Shown here: one piece after another, positions 42,901 to 51,017 of the stretch
Layout of the letters: each line of letters starts with the position of its first letter
Numbering within the stretch: position 1 is the first letter of the stretch
Assembly: GCA_030432905.1 (NCBI GenBank)
Contig: JAUILU010000001.1
Coordinates: 1,302,001-1,366,000, forward strand
Length of the DNA stretch: 64,000 bases
Direction: 5' to 3'
Origin: Phycisphaerae bacterium
GTDB lineage: Bacteria > Planctomycetota > Phycisphaerae > Phycisphaerales > UBA1924
Program-made: the position numbers and the translations under genes
The notes under the pieces: model-generated
Databases searched by the model: none
Told to the model about the DNA's origin: nothing
What the model saw: only the letters and a program-made list of their open reading frames with translations

Positions 42901-43914
42901 TCAAACCACATCAACCACGAGCGACCGCGTCCCCGGCCCGCCGCGCAGGACCACGTCCTCGGCGCACACCGATGGGATCAACACGGTCTTGCCCGGGTCC
43001 ATCGTGATCTCAGCGAACGCGCCCGACTTGCTCGCGAGCGATGCGCCCATCGTCTGGAGCACCATCACCGCGGTGCACACGCCCGGCGCCGAGACCGCTT
43101 TCTCTTCGCAGTGCGCCGAGAGCTGGCGGACGCGGAACGTGTCTTTGTCCACGAGCAGGCCGTCGCCCTGGACGCTGACCGATTCGGGCGGATCAACAAA
43201 CAGCGTCGATTCGAGCGCCTGCTCAATATGTAGCTCACGCACCGGCCGGTTGTACTTGGCGATCCAGTCGAACACGCGAAACGTCGTGTCGCTGGGCGTC
43301 TGCACCTCGGCGACGAGTACGCCCGCGCCAAGCGCGTGGATCGTCCCCGTCGGCAGGTCGTGCATCTCGCCGACAACCGCCGGCACAGCGTTCATGAGTT
43401 CCGGGATCGTGCCCGCCGCGATTGCTTCGCGGTAGTCGGCCTCGGTCACGCCGGGTTTGAACCCCTTGAAAATCACGGGCTCCTCGCCCCGCGCGCCCTT
43501 CTCGACCGCGAGCACAAACCAGCACTCGGTCTTGGGCGTCGCCTCGGGATGAGCCGCGGCGTACTCGGGCGAAGGGTGAACCTGAACAGAAAGATGCTCA
43601 CGCGCATCGAGCAGTTTCACCAAGAGCGGGAACCCGTCTGCCGAGGTCAGCGACGCCTGCCCGAGCATGTCGCTGCCCCACTGGCTCATCGCGGCGTGGA
43701 TCGTCTTGCGAGCCAGCGGACCGTTGGCGATCACCGAGCGCCTCGCGCCGCCCCCGGCGCCCGATGGCGCGGTCGAACCGAGGTCCGCGATCTCCCAGCT
43801 CTCGCCGATGTTCACGCCGTCGGCGAGGCTCTTGCCAAGCCCGGCCAGCCTGCGTCCGCCCCAGACTTTCTCCAGGAGCATCGGCTCGAACATCAATGGA
43901 TAAGGCTCACTCAT
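42901..43914 (-). CDS. manA: Mannose-6-phosphate isomerase, class I
   Basis: Zinc enzyme converting fructose-6-phosphate and mannose-6-phosphate, feeding GDP-mannose and surface sugars. It starts PLMFEPMLLEKVWGGRRLA, usual for the short bacterial type. Zinc ligands are visible in LSVQVHPSPEYA (QxH), KTECWFVL (Glu) and TGTIHALGAG (His). Length (337) fits that type. The ATG lies inside the end of the UvrC-like gene (eight-base overlap), a link with no clear meaning. Confidence 0.9.
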   Translation of the reverse strand: MSEPYPLMFEPMLLEKVWGGRRLAGLGKSLADGVNIGESWEIADLGSTAPSGAGGGARRSVIANGPLARKTIHAAMSQWGSDMLGQASLTSADGFPLLVKLLDAREHLSVQVHPSPEYAAAHPEATPKTECWFVLAVEKGARGEEPVIFKGFKPGVTEADYREAIAAGTIPELMNAVPAVVGEMHDLPTGTIHALGAGVLVAEVQTPSDTTFRVFDWIAKYNRPVRELHIEQALESTLFVDPPESVSVQGDGLLVDKDTFRVRQLSAHCEEKAVSAPGVCTAVMVLQTMGASLASKSGAFAEITMDPGKTVLIPSVCAEDVVLRGGPGTRSLVVDVV

Positions 43915-45046
43915 CTTCGGACTGTTTCCTCGGCCGGGCGGGGCCCATTCTGAGCACTCTCTGGGCAGCTTGCAACAGTATCACACTATCCAAACGATTC
44001 AGCCGAACCATCTCAGGCCCGCCCCGGCTCGGTTTCAGCAGCTCACGCCCGAGAACCCCGAGCACGCCGAGATCACCCACCCCCGGCTCGGACCTCATCC
44101 GATTGGCCGATAATCGGATCGACTCAACAACGCTTTCAAGATCCCCAGCCTCGGCTTCACCATCGACTACGCCGACCTCGGCCCAGCGGCCCTGATCAAC
44201 CACGAGCACCTTGGCAACCTTGCTCTGATTGCTCTTGGTCAGCACCGCGTACGAATGAACATCGATCGACCCGATCGCTTCGAGCTGGCGCTCGTCGAAC
44301 ACCGTCCAACGCTCGAGTTCTGCTTTGATCGCGCCGGCTTGTTCAAAGTCTTCATCACCCACAGCCGCCCTCATGCGCAGTTCAGTTTCAATCATGTTCT
44401 TGCGAACAGCATTTGCATCGAAACAGATCGCCGAGAGCAGCCGCTTCTGATACTCATTGAGCGGCTCCGACCCGTCGCATGCGCCCGGGCACTGGCCCAT
44501 CTCTTTGTAAGCACAGGCCCGACCGTTCGGTGCCCGGTGCAACTCCGCGGGATACCGGCACAGCTCGAACGCGGCATCGAGCTGCTCCGAGTGCCGACGC
44601 ACGCCGGCCTTCTCGTAGAAAGGCCCGATGATCCGCGTCCCGGGCTCGAACACCGAGGGATCGGTGTCCCAGCTCCACAGCGCCTTGGACGCTTCAGTCT
44701 GCGTCCCGAGCCACCAGATGCGCAGCTTCCTAGCCGCCTTGTCGTGCAATCCCGGGTCGAGGGTCTCCGCGGCGGTCATGAAGGCGAGGTCGGCTTCGAA
44801 GATCGAATCGCAGTTCACACATTCATACGAAGCCGCGACCTGCCGAAGATCCGTCGCACCCGACGCCGAGGCACCTAGCCGATCGGTAAGGAACGACCGC
44901 ATGTCTCCGGTCGAGGCGAGCGCGATGACCCCGCCGTTGGTGTCGCGCACACAGACAACCCCGTGCGAGGCGGGGATTGTGCTGCTGTGTTGTTCGTTGA
45001 TTCCGCCGGCAAGAGCGGTGCGCGATGTCCAGACAAGGTCTGCCAC
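43907..45046 (-). CDS. Short UvrC-like protein without C-terminal nuclease
   Basis: 379 residues. The N-terminus (GVVCVRDTNGGVIALASTGDMRSFLTDRLG) looks like a worn GIY-YIG domain. The middle is clearly UvrC: GPFYEKAGVRRHSEQLDAAFELCRYP, then RACAYKEMGQCPGACDGSEPLNEYQKRL, and a UVR-like motif (DEDFEQAGAIKAELERW) for UvrB binding. The last 120 residues do not resemble the RNase H-like nuclease or helix-hairpin-helix domains of UvrC (about 600 residues). A separate cysteine pair, CVNC, is inside. It could be a Cho-like or regulatory UvrC relative; whether GIY-YIG still cuts is doubtful because the catalytic Tyr pair is not clear. Confidence 0.75.
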   Translation of the reverse strand: MADLVWTSRTALAGGINEQHSSTIPASHGVVCVRDTNGGVIALASTGDMRSFLTDRLGASASGATDLRQVAASYECVNCDSIFEADLAFMTAAETLDPGLHDKAARKLRIWWLGTQTEASKALWSWDTDPSVFEPGTRIIGPFYEKAGVRRHSEQLDAAFELCRYPAELHRAPNGRACAYKEMGQCPGACDGSEPLNEYQKRLLSAICFDANAVRKNMIETELRMRAAVGDEDFEQAGAIKAELERWTVFDERQLEAIGSIDVHSYAVLTKSNQSKVAKVLVVDQGRWAEVGVVDGEAEAGDLESVVESIRLSANRMRSEPGVGDLGVLGVLGRELLKPSRGGPEMVRLNRLDSVILLQAAQRVLRMGPARPRKQSEDE

Positions 45047-45069
45047 ACCGGGCTCCGGCGCTGGGGGCG

Positions 45070-45612
45070 TCAGTCGCCCGGCTTCGAGATCTTGTCGGGC
45101 AGGACCATGCCCCGGAGCTCGGCCTCGAACGCGATCTTGTTCTCAACCACGCCCTGCACCGAGGCGCTAAAGCCCCGGCTGCCGAACTTGTTCTCTTTGA
45201 CCAGGAAGTACAGGTCGTCGCCGATCGTCACGCTGTTGCGGAACGAGCAGTCGTTGATCCGGAGGAACGCGGCCGGCGAGGGGCTGCCCCTGCGGACGTT
45301 GAACATCCAGCACATCAGCTGAGCCGCGGCCTCGACCATCAGAACACCGGGCAGGACGGGCAGATCCGGGAAGTGCCCCGGGATCCAGAACTCGCCCTCA
45401 CGGACCTCTTTCAGGCCGAGAACCTGGGTGCGCTCCTCGTTGGCATAGATCACCGCGTCCAGGAGCGACATATCGCCCCTGTGCGGTATCCACTCATGGA
45501 TCCCTACCTTGGTGCACAGCCGCGCACCGATATCGACACCGCTCACGTCAAAGAGCAGTGCGCTGGGATCATCCATTGCCAGAGGCGATCCTGATGAGAC
45601 CACTTCACCCAT
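45070..45612 (-). CDS. FabZ-like hotdog-fold dehydratase
   Basis: 180 residues of the 3-hydroxyacyl-ACP dehydratase hotdog family. Key motifs are IPHRGDMSLLDAVIY, then GEFWIPGHFPDLPVLPGVLMVEAAAQL, containing the catalytic His (GHF) and Glu (EAAAQ). The product should dehydrate 3-hydroxyacyl-ACP in fatty acid elongation, but an N-terminal extension of about 40 residues and isolation from other fab genes leave room for another thioester substrate. It lies 23 bases before the UvrC-like gene on the same strand. Confidence 0.85.
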   Translation of the reverse strand: MGEVVSSGSPLAMDDPSALLFDVSGVDIGARLCTKVGIHEWIPHRGDMSLLDAVIYANEERTQVLGLKEVREGEFWIPGHFPDLPVLPGVLMVEAAAQLMCWMFNVRRGSPSPAAFLRINDCSFRNSVTIGDDLYFLVKENKFGSRGFSASVQGVVENKIAFEAELRGMVLPDKISKPGD

Positions 45613-45648
45613 GTCCTGTTAACCCTGTATCTAATGCGGATCAGCGTG

Positions 45649-45825
45649 TCAGTTGCCCTGATCACGGAGCGCCAGAATCTCCTTGCGGATCTCCTGAGCC
45701 AGATTCCGGACATCCTGCAGCGACTTGCGTGCACGCGTGCCAGCGGCCTTGTTGCCGCCCTCGGCCTTGGCGATGTCGTCCTCTGCCTCCGTCACGATCT
45801 GCTTGAGCTTCTCGAATGACTCCAT
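45649..45825 (-). CDS. Hc1-like (histone H1-like) nucleoid protein
   Basis: 58 residues from the ATG at 45825, with AGGAG eight bases upstream; a longer frame to 45894 has no such site. The sequence MESFEKLKQIVTEAEDDIAK and EGGNKAAGTRARKSLQDVRN resembles the N-terminal helical part of chlamydial histone H1-like protein Hc1 (AEKGNKAAAQRVR). The Lys-rich tail of chlamydial Hc1 is absent. Short proteins of this family are common in planctomycetes and are presumed to bind DNA or to oligomerise. It is a single gene, convergent with none, 36 bases before the FabZ-like start. Confidence 0.82.
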   Translation of the reverse strand: MESFEKLKQIVTEAEDDIAKAEGGNKAAGTRARKSLQDVRNLAQEIRKEILALRDQGN

Positions 45826-45883
45826 GCCGGCGTCTCCTATCGGATCGGTGTCTGCGTGTGCGTCAGGGCGGTTTGCCATGACG

Positions 45884-45976
45884 ACGGGCCCCACAAGCGG
45901 CCCGTGTGTGTGCTATATCATCGCTATCCAAGCCGCTGAGGCAAGCACAAAGCAAAAATACCTTATAAACACCAAA
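45884..45976 (-). promoter_or_regulatory. AT-rich gap with a hairpin upstream of the Hc1-like gene
   Basis: A hairpin ACGGGCC / GGCCCGT (45884-45890 with 45899-45905) lacks a T-run, so it is at best a weak terminator for the upstream phosphotransferase gene. Bases 45912-45976 are AT-rich with direct copies of GCTAT and a TATA run, a probable promoter for the Hc1-like gene, but no clean -35/-10 pair was found. Confidence 0.35.
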
Positions 45977-46996
45977 CTACGAGCCGGCGACCCGAACCAG
46001 CAGTTCGTCGGCGAGTGTCAGCGCCCGGTGCATGTAGCGTTCATCGCCCTCAACGCCGAAAAAGCTCGGCGCTGTCGATGCAATCAGCAGCCGTTTGATG
46101 TCCGCAAGCTTCGAATCGTGCGAATCAACCGCAAGACCCCGCTCTTTGCGCAGCTTGCGCATGTGCCGAACAGGCCTGATCCCAAACAACTTGTCCTCAT
46201 GGCCCCAAAACAGATGCTCGAGGTACACCGCATCCTCGACCCAGTGACCCGCGTGTACGAGCGCCAGATCGATCAGCACACAGCGATCGGGATGATCTGA
46301 GTGCTGTGCCATGTGCATCGCGTTACCCGGGTGCAGATCGCCGTGGCACCACGTGTTGATCGGGCGGGCCTCCCACTGCCTCAGCATGTCAGGAAGCAGC
46401 TTCTGAGTCGCCTGGATCGCTTTCTTCCAGCGCGGCTTCTCAGTGATCTCGTTGTCTGCAACCCATTCGCGTGAACGCTCGAGCGCGCTCGCCCAGTCAG
46501 GCGTCGCAGGAGCCGCTTCCATCTCAACGCCAGACTCGTCCGCACGCGCCTGAAACTCGACCGCGGCATTTAAGAGCCCCTGCATCGACATCTCTGTGAG
46601 ATCGCCCGCGACGGTTTCGCCCTCGAGCCGTTCGATGACAAGCCAGCCAAGGTCATGACCGCCGAGCTCGCGCCCAGAACCCAATACGCGCGGCGTCGGG
46701 TGCGGCACCTGGCCCTCGACAACGTCGCGATCGAGGCCGTGGTTGCCCAAGCGAACAGTCCAGTTCAATTCGGTTGAGCCAACAGGGAGTTTGACAATCA
46801 CCGGCACATCGTCAGCGCCGTCAGGCGTCCACGTCGCGTAGCCGGTCGCGGCGCCGCCACGCTGCCAAGAGGCACGGAACCATTCAATTTCGCCGAGTCG
46901 GCCGCCGCAAGAATCTCTGATCACAGGCTCGAGCGACCTTGCGAGCGCCGCCGGGTCATCACCTGAATCCGCATGTCCATTGCCGGATGCGATCAT
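45977..46996 (-). CDS. Aminoglycoside phosphotransferase-like kinase
   Basis: 339-residue protein-kinase-like (APH) fold. The catalytic loop is NTWCHGDLHPGNAMHM with the catalytic Asp, and the metal-binding Asp is in CVLIDLALVHAGHWVEDAVYLEHLFW. The N-lobe has VPVIVKLPV for the ATP-binding lysine. Such kinases phosphorylate small molecules such as amino alcohols, sugars or antibiotics; the target is not readable. At the C-terminus the helices FGIRPVRHMRKLRKERG are unusual only for this subgroup. A resistance role cannot be assumed. It follows rsmA by 38 bases. Confidence 0.85.
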   Translation of the reverse strand: MIASGNGHADSGDDPAALARSLEPVIRDSCGGRLGEIEWFRASWQRGGAATGYATWTPDGADDVPVIVKLPVGSTELNWTVRLGNHGLDRDVVEGQVPHPTPRVLGSGRELGGHDLGWLVIERLEGETVAGDLTEMSMQGLLNAAVEFQARADESGVEMEAAPATPDWASALERSREWVADNEITEKPRWKKAIQATQKLLPDMLRQWEARPINTWCHGDLHPGNAMHMAQHSDHPDRCVLIDLALVHAGHWVEDAVYLEHLFWGHEDKLFGIRPVRHMRKLRKERGLAVDSHDSKLADIKRLLIASTAPSFFGVEGDERYMHRALTLADELLVRVAGS

Positions 46997-47034
46997 GCGC
47001 TTCGAAGCCTCCTGCCTCGTTCCATACGCACATC

Positions 47035-47853
47035 TTACCGCGCCGGCTGAGCCTGATACAAGCCCAGAAATTGTGAAGGAGACAACGATTCCGCCCGGCT
47101 TGTAGGGTGAATCCCTTGGGGCAGCACACCCTCCTTGCCCAGCAAACCGCCCAGCTGCTTCCTGCGTTGCCCGAGCAGTTTCTGACAGAACGTCGCGAAC
47201 ATCCTGCGATCAAAGTCTTTGTGCGCATCGCCAGGCACAATCGACACCATCGCGCTGGCAACATCCGGTTGAGGCCAGAAACACTCGCGAGGCAGCTTCG
47301 CCACCAATCCAACTTCTGCAAAGAGCTGCGCGACCACCGAAATCACGCCGAACGATTTGCTCCCCGGCTTTGCCATCAACCGATCGGCGACCTCGCGCTG
47401 AATTGTGACATACTGACCGACGCACGTCGGCCAATCGAGCAGCAGCGCAAGCATGAGCGGCGTCGCGGCGCCGTACGGCAAATTCGCGACAAGTGTGAAC
47501 TTCTCATCACCCACAACATCTGCAATCGCGCGCGACATCTCGTGCTTTGATTCCAGACAGTCGCCCTCGATCAGCCGAAACCCTTCGCGCGAGCCGTTTC
47601 TGTCGCGGAGCAGCTCAGCCATCTCCGGATCAAGCTCGCACGCCACGACCCGGCAGCCCCGATCGAGCAGTTCCTCCGTCATCGTCCCCGTGCCAGGCCC
47701 CACTTCGAGCACGAGGTCGCCAGCGCCCACGCCCGAAGCATCGACGAGCTTGCGGATCAGGTTGTGATCGATCAGAAAGTTCTGCCCGAGCTTGTGCCTG
47801 GGCGACATGCACCGCTCTTCGAGAATCTGCTTGATCTCCGCGAGCGTCTGCAT
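47035..47853 (-). CDS. rsmA: 16S rRNA (adenine1518/1519-N6)-dimethyltransferase
   Basis: KsgA/RsmA dimethylates two adenines near the 3' end of 16S rRNA. The start is typical (HKLGQNFLIDHNLIRKLVDA), then motif I (VLEVGPGTGTMTEELLDRG), ACELDPEMAEL, and the catalytic NLPYGAATPLM (NLPY). The C-terminal helical domain is present. At 272 residues it is complete. It begins two bases after the HAD gene stop, so they are likely coupled. Confidence 0.94.
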   Translation of the reverse strand: MQTLAEIKQILEERCMSPRHKLGQNFLIDHNLIRKLVDASGVGAGDLVLEVGPGTGTMTEELLDRGCRVVACELDPEMAELLRDRNGSREGFRLIEGDCLESKHEMSRAIADVVGDEKFTLVANLPYGAATPLMLALLLDWPTCVGQYVTIQREVADRLMAKPGSKSFGVISVVAQLFAEVGLVAKLPRECFWPQPDVASAMVSIVPGDAHKDFDRRMFATFCQKLLGQRRKQLGGLLGKEGVLPQGIHPTSRAESLSPSQFLGLYQAQPAR

Positions 47854-47855
47854 CG

Positions 47856-48758
47856 CTACCAGTCCCCGCTCAGAACGCGGTCGATCGCGTGCGCGACACC
47901 CGATTCGTTGTGATCCAGCGTCGCGTGGTCCGCGAGCTCATGCACCTCGTCGATCGCGTTGGCCATCGCGATGCCGAGACCGGCGCCGCTGATCATCGAG
48001 AGATCGTTGACTTGGTCGCCGATCGCGACGGTCCGTGCCGGGTCGATGCCGAGTTCGTTGCACACCCAGCCGATGCCCGCCCACTTGCTGGTCAGCGAGT
48101 CGAACGCCTCCAGAATGTGGTACTGCCCGTCGAAGCCGTCGGCGTGTTCCTGCGATGTCACCGCCGGGAACGAGTGGAGCGTCACCTGCTCCTGAAGCAG
48201 CTCGAAGATCTCGTCACGCAGCGGCATCGTAAAGGTCGAAGGCCCGCACGCGCCGACCCGCACCGTCCACTCCGGGTGCTCATCGTCCGCGAGCGTCGCC
48301 ACGTCCCGGCGGGTCAGCTGCATGTGATTGAGCCACCATTCAGTCACCGGGTGCAGTTCGTGCCCGCCGTCGCCTCGGACGACAAGGTAGTCGAACCCGG
48401 ATGCGAGCCTGTCCTTGAGCACGAGCGCCGCGTGGCCGCTGCGGTTGAGCACATCCACGACACTCTGCACGATCTGCGTCCGCATCGCGAACCGGTGCAG
48501 CGTGTCGCCCGTTCCCGGCTCAACGACCATCGAGCCGCCCGCGGTGACCATCGGGTGCACCGCGCCGACCGCTTCTGCCGCGAACGCGCTCTCGGCGTAG
48601 TTGCGCCCCGTGCAGAGCAGCACCGCAAACCCGGCCTCCCGCGCACGGTGAACCGCCTCGATGTTTTCCTTCGAGACCCGGCCCTTGGAATCGGCGAGCG
48701 TGCCGTCGATATCAATCGCGAGCAGGTCGTAGGCGAGATTGGTCTTTGGTTCGGGCAC
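47856..48758 (-). CDS. HAD-superfamily phosphatase, Cof-like
   Basis: 300 residues from the GTG at 48758. HAD motif I is LLAIDIDGTLADS, motif II is VLLCTGRNY, and motif IV is TVAIGDQVNDLSMISGAGLGIAMANA, with the type IIB cap between. This is the Cof/YbiV-type sugar-phosphate phosphatase group. The frame is open further upstream, but there is no start with a ribosome site. It lies between a diguanylate cyclase and rsmA on one strand. Confidence 0.88.
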   Translation of the reverse strand: MPEPKTNLAYDLLAIDIDGTLADSKGRVSKENIEAVHRAREAGFAVLLCTGRNYAESAFAAEAVGAVHPMVTAGGSMVVEPGTGDTLHRFAMRTQIVQSVVDVLNRSGHAALVLKDRLASGFDYLVVRGDGGHELHPVTEWWLNHMQLTRRDVATLADDEHPEWTVRVGACGPSTFTMPLRDEIFELLQEQVTLHSFPAVTSQEHADGFDGQYHILEAFDSLTSKWAGIGWVCNELGIDPARTVAIGDQVNDLSMISGAGLGIAMANAIDEVHELADHATLDHNESGVAHAIDRVLSGDW

Positions 48759-48795
48759 GCCTGAGCGTACGCGCCCCGCGCAGCGGTCGGCTTCG

Positions 48796-50400
48796 CTAGT
48801 CGTAATTCCGGCTGCCGAACGTGATGCTGTTTTTCCCGGCTCGCTTGGATTCGAGCGCGAGCTGGTCGGCGCGCCGGAGCAGTTCCTCGGGCGTGTTGCC
48901 GTCCCAGGGGAACGTCGCCAGACCGCCGGAGATTGTGAGCCGGCCCGGTGCATCGATCCCAAGACGCGGGAAACGCTGTTCGAGCACCGCGCGCTGGAAC
49001 CGCTCGGCGACCGCCTCGAAGTTCTTCGGGTGGTTCGAGTTGTCGTCGCGCGGCCCTTCCGGCTCGTAGAAGATCACCGCGAACTCGTCGCCGCCGATCC
49101 GGCAGATCCGGTCAGTCGGTCGCGTCAGCGAGTGCATCAGGTTCACCGTCTCGCGCAGGATCACATCGCCCGCCTCGTGGCCCATCTCGTCGTTGAACTG
49201 CTTGAAGTTGTCAAGGTCGAAAACCAGCACCGTCAGCATCCGGCGCTGCGACCTCGCCTGCTCGATCGCGGCCTCAAGGAACCGATCGAAATAACGCCGA
49301 TTCCACGCGCCGCTCACGCGGTCGGTCATCGCCTCGGCGCGGAGCCGACGCTGCTGATCCGCGAGCGAGAGCCAGCCGGCGAGCCATCTCGCGTGCTCCT
49401 GTAACTGGCCCAGCCCGCCGGCGCGGGGGTCGCTCCGCGGGCGGAGTGTCTCGGGGTCGTTTGTTGATCGCAGCCAGCCGAACCGCTTGCCGTCGAACTC
49501 GACCGCCAGCGCACCGGCTTCTCCCGACTCTGCGTTGTTCGACTCGGCGACAAACTCGACGTCCGCGCGACCGACACGTGCGCGAAGAATGTCCATCGCT
49601 GCCTCGACGATCGGTCGGCCGCCCAGCAGCGCCGCGACGAGCGAGCCATCACCGGCCCCGCACGTCGGCATCGCCATCTCAGCAACCTGCTCCTCGAACG
49701 CGACCTGGCGCACAGACTCGACCGGCTGCGGCACAGGCTCGGGTTCTGATTTCGCTGGCTCGGGCTGCATAGGTTCGTCGAACGTTTCGGGAATCGGCGC
49801 GTTCTCGGCGACCTCTTCATCGACGCTTTCGTCCGCACTCTCGTCGGTGCTGTCATCAAACCCGAGCGGGTCGGCGACGGGCATCTCGCCGAAGTCCACT
49901 GGCTCGGTTGTCGGCGTTTGCGTTTCGGGTTGCTTTGGAGACGCAGAGAAGATCGGCGTGCCCGAATCGATCGGGGCCGGGATCGACTGGTCGTCGCCGT
50001 GGATCAGGATACGGAGTCGGTCTGTCGAGACTGTTGGTTCCACCACACCCTGATACGCAGCGGACACGGGTTGGTTCGCATCGCCCGCCCCAAGAACCAC
50101 GGCGCCTGGGACGATTCTGCCGACTGCAGCGACAAATTCCTCGGGCGAGCCCGAACGCCCACCGATATCCGCGTCCGCGCCGACGATCACAACCGTCCGC
50201 CTCGCGTGCCCGCCGACGGGGTTGGCGAGCTCACCGATCGCGTCCAGAGGAGAACGCGTGCGGATCAATTCCAGATCCGGATCAAGCCTGAGCTTTGCGT
50301 CAAGGCCCGTGCGCCCGACAAGCACAACGCGCGCATCGTACATCTCGGGCGAAGACCCGCCCGCAGCCGAGCCGTGCGTTGTGCCGTGGCTGCCCATCAT
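48796..50400 (-). CDS. Diguanylate cyclase (GGDEF)
   Basis: 534 residues. The C-terminal GGDEF domain (about 345-534) has VFDLDNFKQFNDEMGHEAGD and the active site CRIGGDEFAVIF, with an RPTD inhibitory site five residues before it; it should make cyclic di-GMP. The N-terminal 120 residues resemble a receiver-like Rossmann fold without an obvious phospho-acceptor (ARVVLVGRTGLDAKL). Residues about 140-235 are an acidic, Pro/Glu-rich linker, followed by a GAF-like part with a Trp (FGWLRSTND). The ATG overlaps the stop of the upstream gene (ATGA). No membrane segment was seen. Confidence 0.9.
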   Translation of the reverse strand: MMGSHGTTHGSAAGGSSPEMYDARVVLVGRTGLDAKLRLDPDLELIRTRSPLDAIGELANPVGGHARRTVVIVGADADIGGRSGSPEEFVAAVGRIVPGAVVLGAGDANQPVSAAYQGVVEPTVSTDRLRILIHGDDQSIPAPIDSGTPIFSASPKQPETQTPTTEPVDFGEMPVADPLGFDDSTDESADESVDEEVAENAPIPETFDEPMQPEPAKSEPEPVPQPVESVRQVAFEEQVAEMAMPTCGAGDGSLVAALLGGRPIVEAAMDILRARVGRADVEFVAESNNAESGEAGALAVEFDGKRFGWLRSTNDPETLRPRSDPRAGGLGQLQEHARWLAGWLSLADQQRRLRAEAMTDRVSGAWNRRYFDRFLEAAIEQARSQRRMLTVLVFDLDNFKQFNDEMGHEAGDVILRETVNLMHSLTRPTDRICRIGGDEFAVIFYEPEGPRDDNSNHPKNFEAVAERFQRAVLEQRFPRLGIDAPGRLTISGGLATFPWDGNTPEELLRRADQLALESKRAGKNSITFGSRNYD

Positions 50401-50984
50401 CAGTCGTCCAGATCCAGCTCGTCCGAGAGCAGCATGCTCAGCTCGTCGTCCGAGAGAAGCCGATCCTGCCCAAACCCATCATCCCCTGAATCATCGTCTG
50501 ATTCCAGCGCCGAATCGGGTTTCGCGGCTCCCTCGCCTGAAAGCCGCAGCGAGGGCGCAGAATTTCGGACCACAGGCGCAGGATCCGCCGCCGGGGGCCT
50601 GTGCATCGGGATGGCGTCGGTCGGCTGGTCCTCGGCTTCGATGCCGAGCTGCGCCACGTCGAGCGGGCGGAGCTGGATCGGCGCGTCGTGCTGGTAGACC
50701 CAGAGTCTCAGCCAGGGCGCGTACTTCTTGCACGACGTGAGCAGCGCCTTCTTGCCTCGGACGTGCGCGGGCTCGGCGATGAGCAGGATCGCCCCGCCGC
50801 GCGGCGACCGGCCGATCGTCCCGCACGAACAGATCTCCGCCATCGCGCCGAACGCGGACGTGCAGATCACCGGCGAAACTCCCTTGCCGCGGAGCGACGA
50901 GATCAGCTCCGCTGGCGGATCGCTCGCGCACCACAGCACGCACGCCGCTTCTACACCATCGGTTGACATCGGTTCAGGTGACAT
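50400..50984 (-). CDS. Hypothetical protein coupled to the diguanylate cyclase gene
   Basis: 194 residues from the ATG at 50984; another ATG at 50969 is possible and neither has a strong ribosome site. Residues 10-110 have the strand-helix pattern of a receiver-like fold: ACVLWCASDPPAELISSLRG, VICTSAFGAMAEICSC, GAILLIAEPAHVRGKKALL. A phospho-acceptor Asp is not evident. The C-terminal half is disordered and ends in an acidic tail (LLSDDELSMLLSDELDLDD). Overlap with the cyclase gene suggests that it regulates or localises that enzyme. No known family is recognised. Confidence 0.65.
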   Translation of the reverse strand: MSPEPMSTDGVEAACVLWCASDPPAELISSLRGKGVSPVICTSAFGAMAEICSCGTIGRSPRGGAILLIAEPAHVRGKKALLTSCKKYAPWLRLWVYQHDAPIQLRPLDVAQLGIEAEDQPTDAIPMHRPPAADPAPVVRNSAPSLRLSGEGAAKPDSALESDDDSGDDGFGQDRLLSDDELSMLLSDELDLDD

Positions 50985-51017
50985 CGATCGGAGTCTACAC
51001 ACCGCGGATCACTCCGT

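Noticed and set aside
43907-45046. Full excinuclease subunit uvrC
   Set aside because: Lacks the C-terminal nuclease and helix-hairpin-helix parts and is about 220 residues shorter.
45977-46996. Antibiotic resistance gene
   Set aside because: Only the general APH fold is seen; many such kinases act on metabolites, and there are no mobile-element signs.
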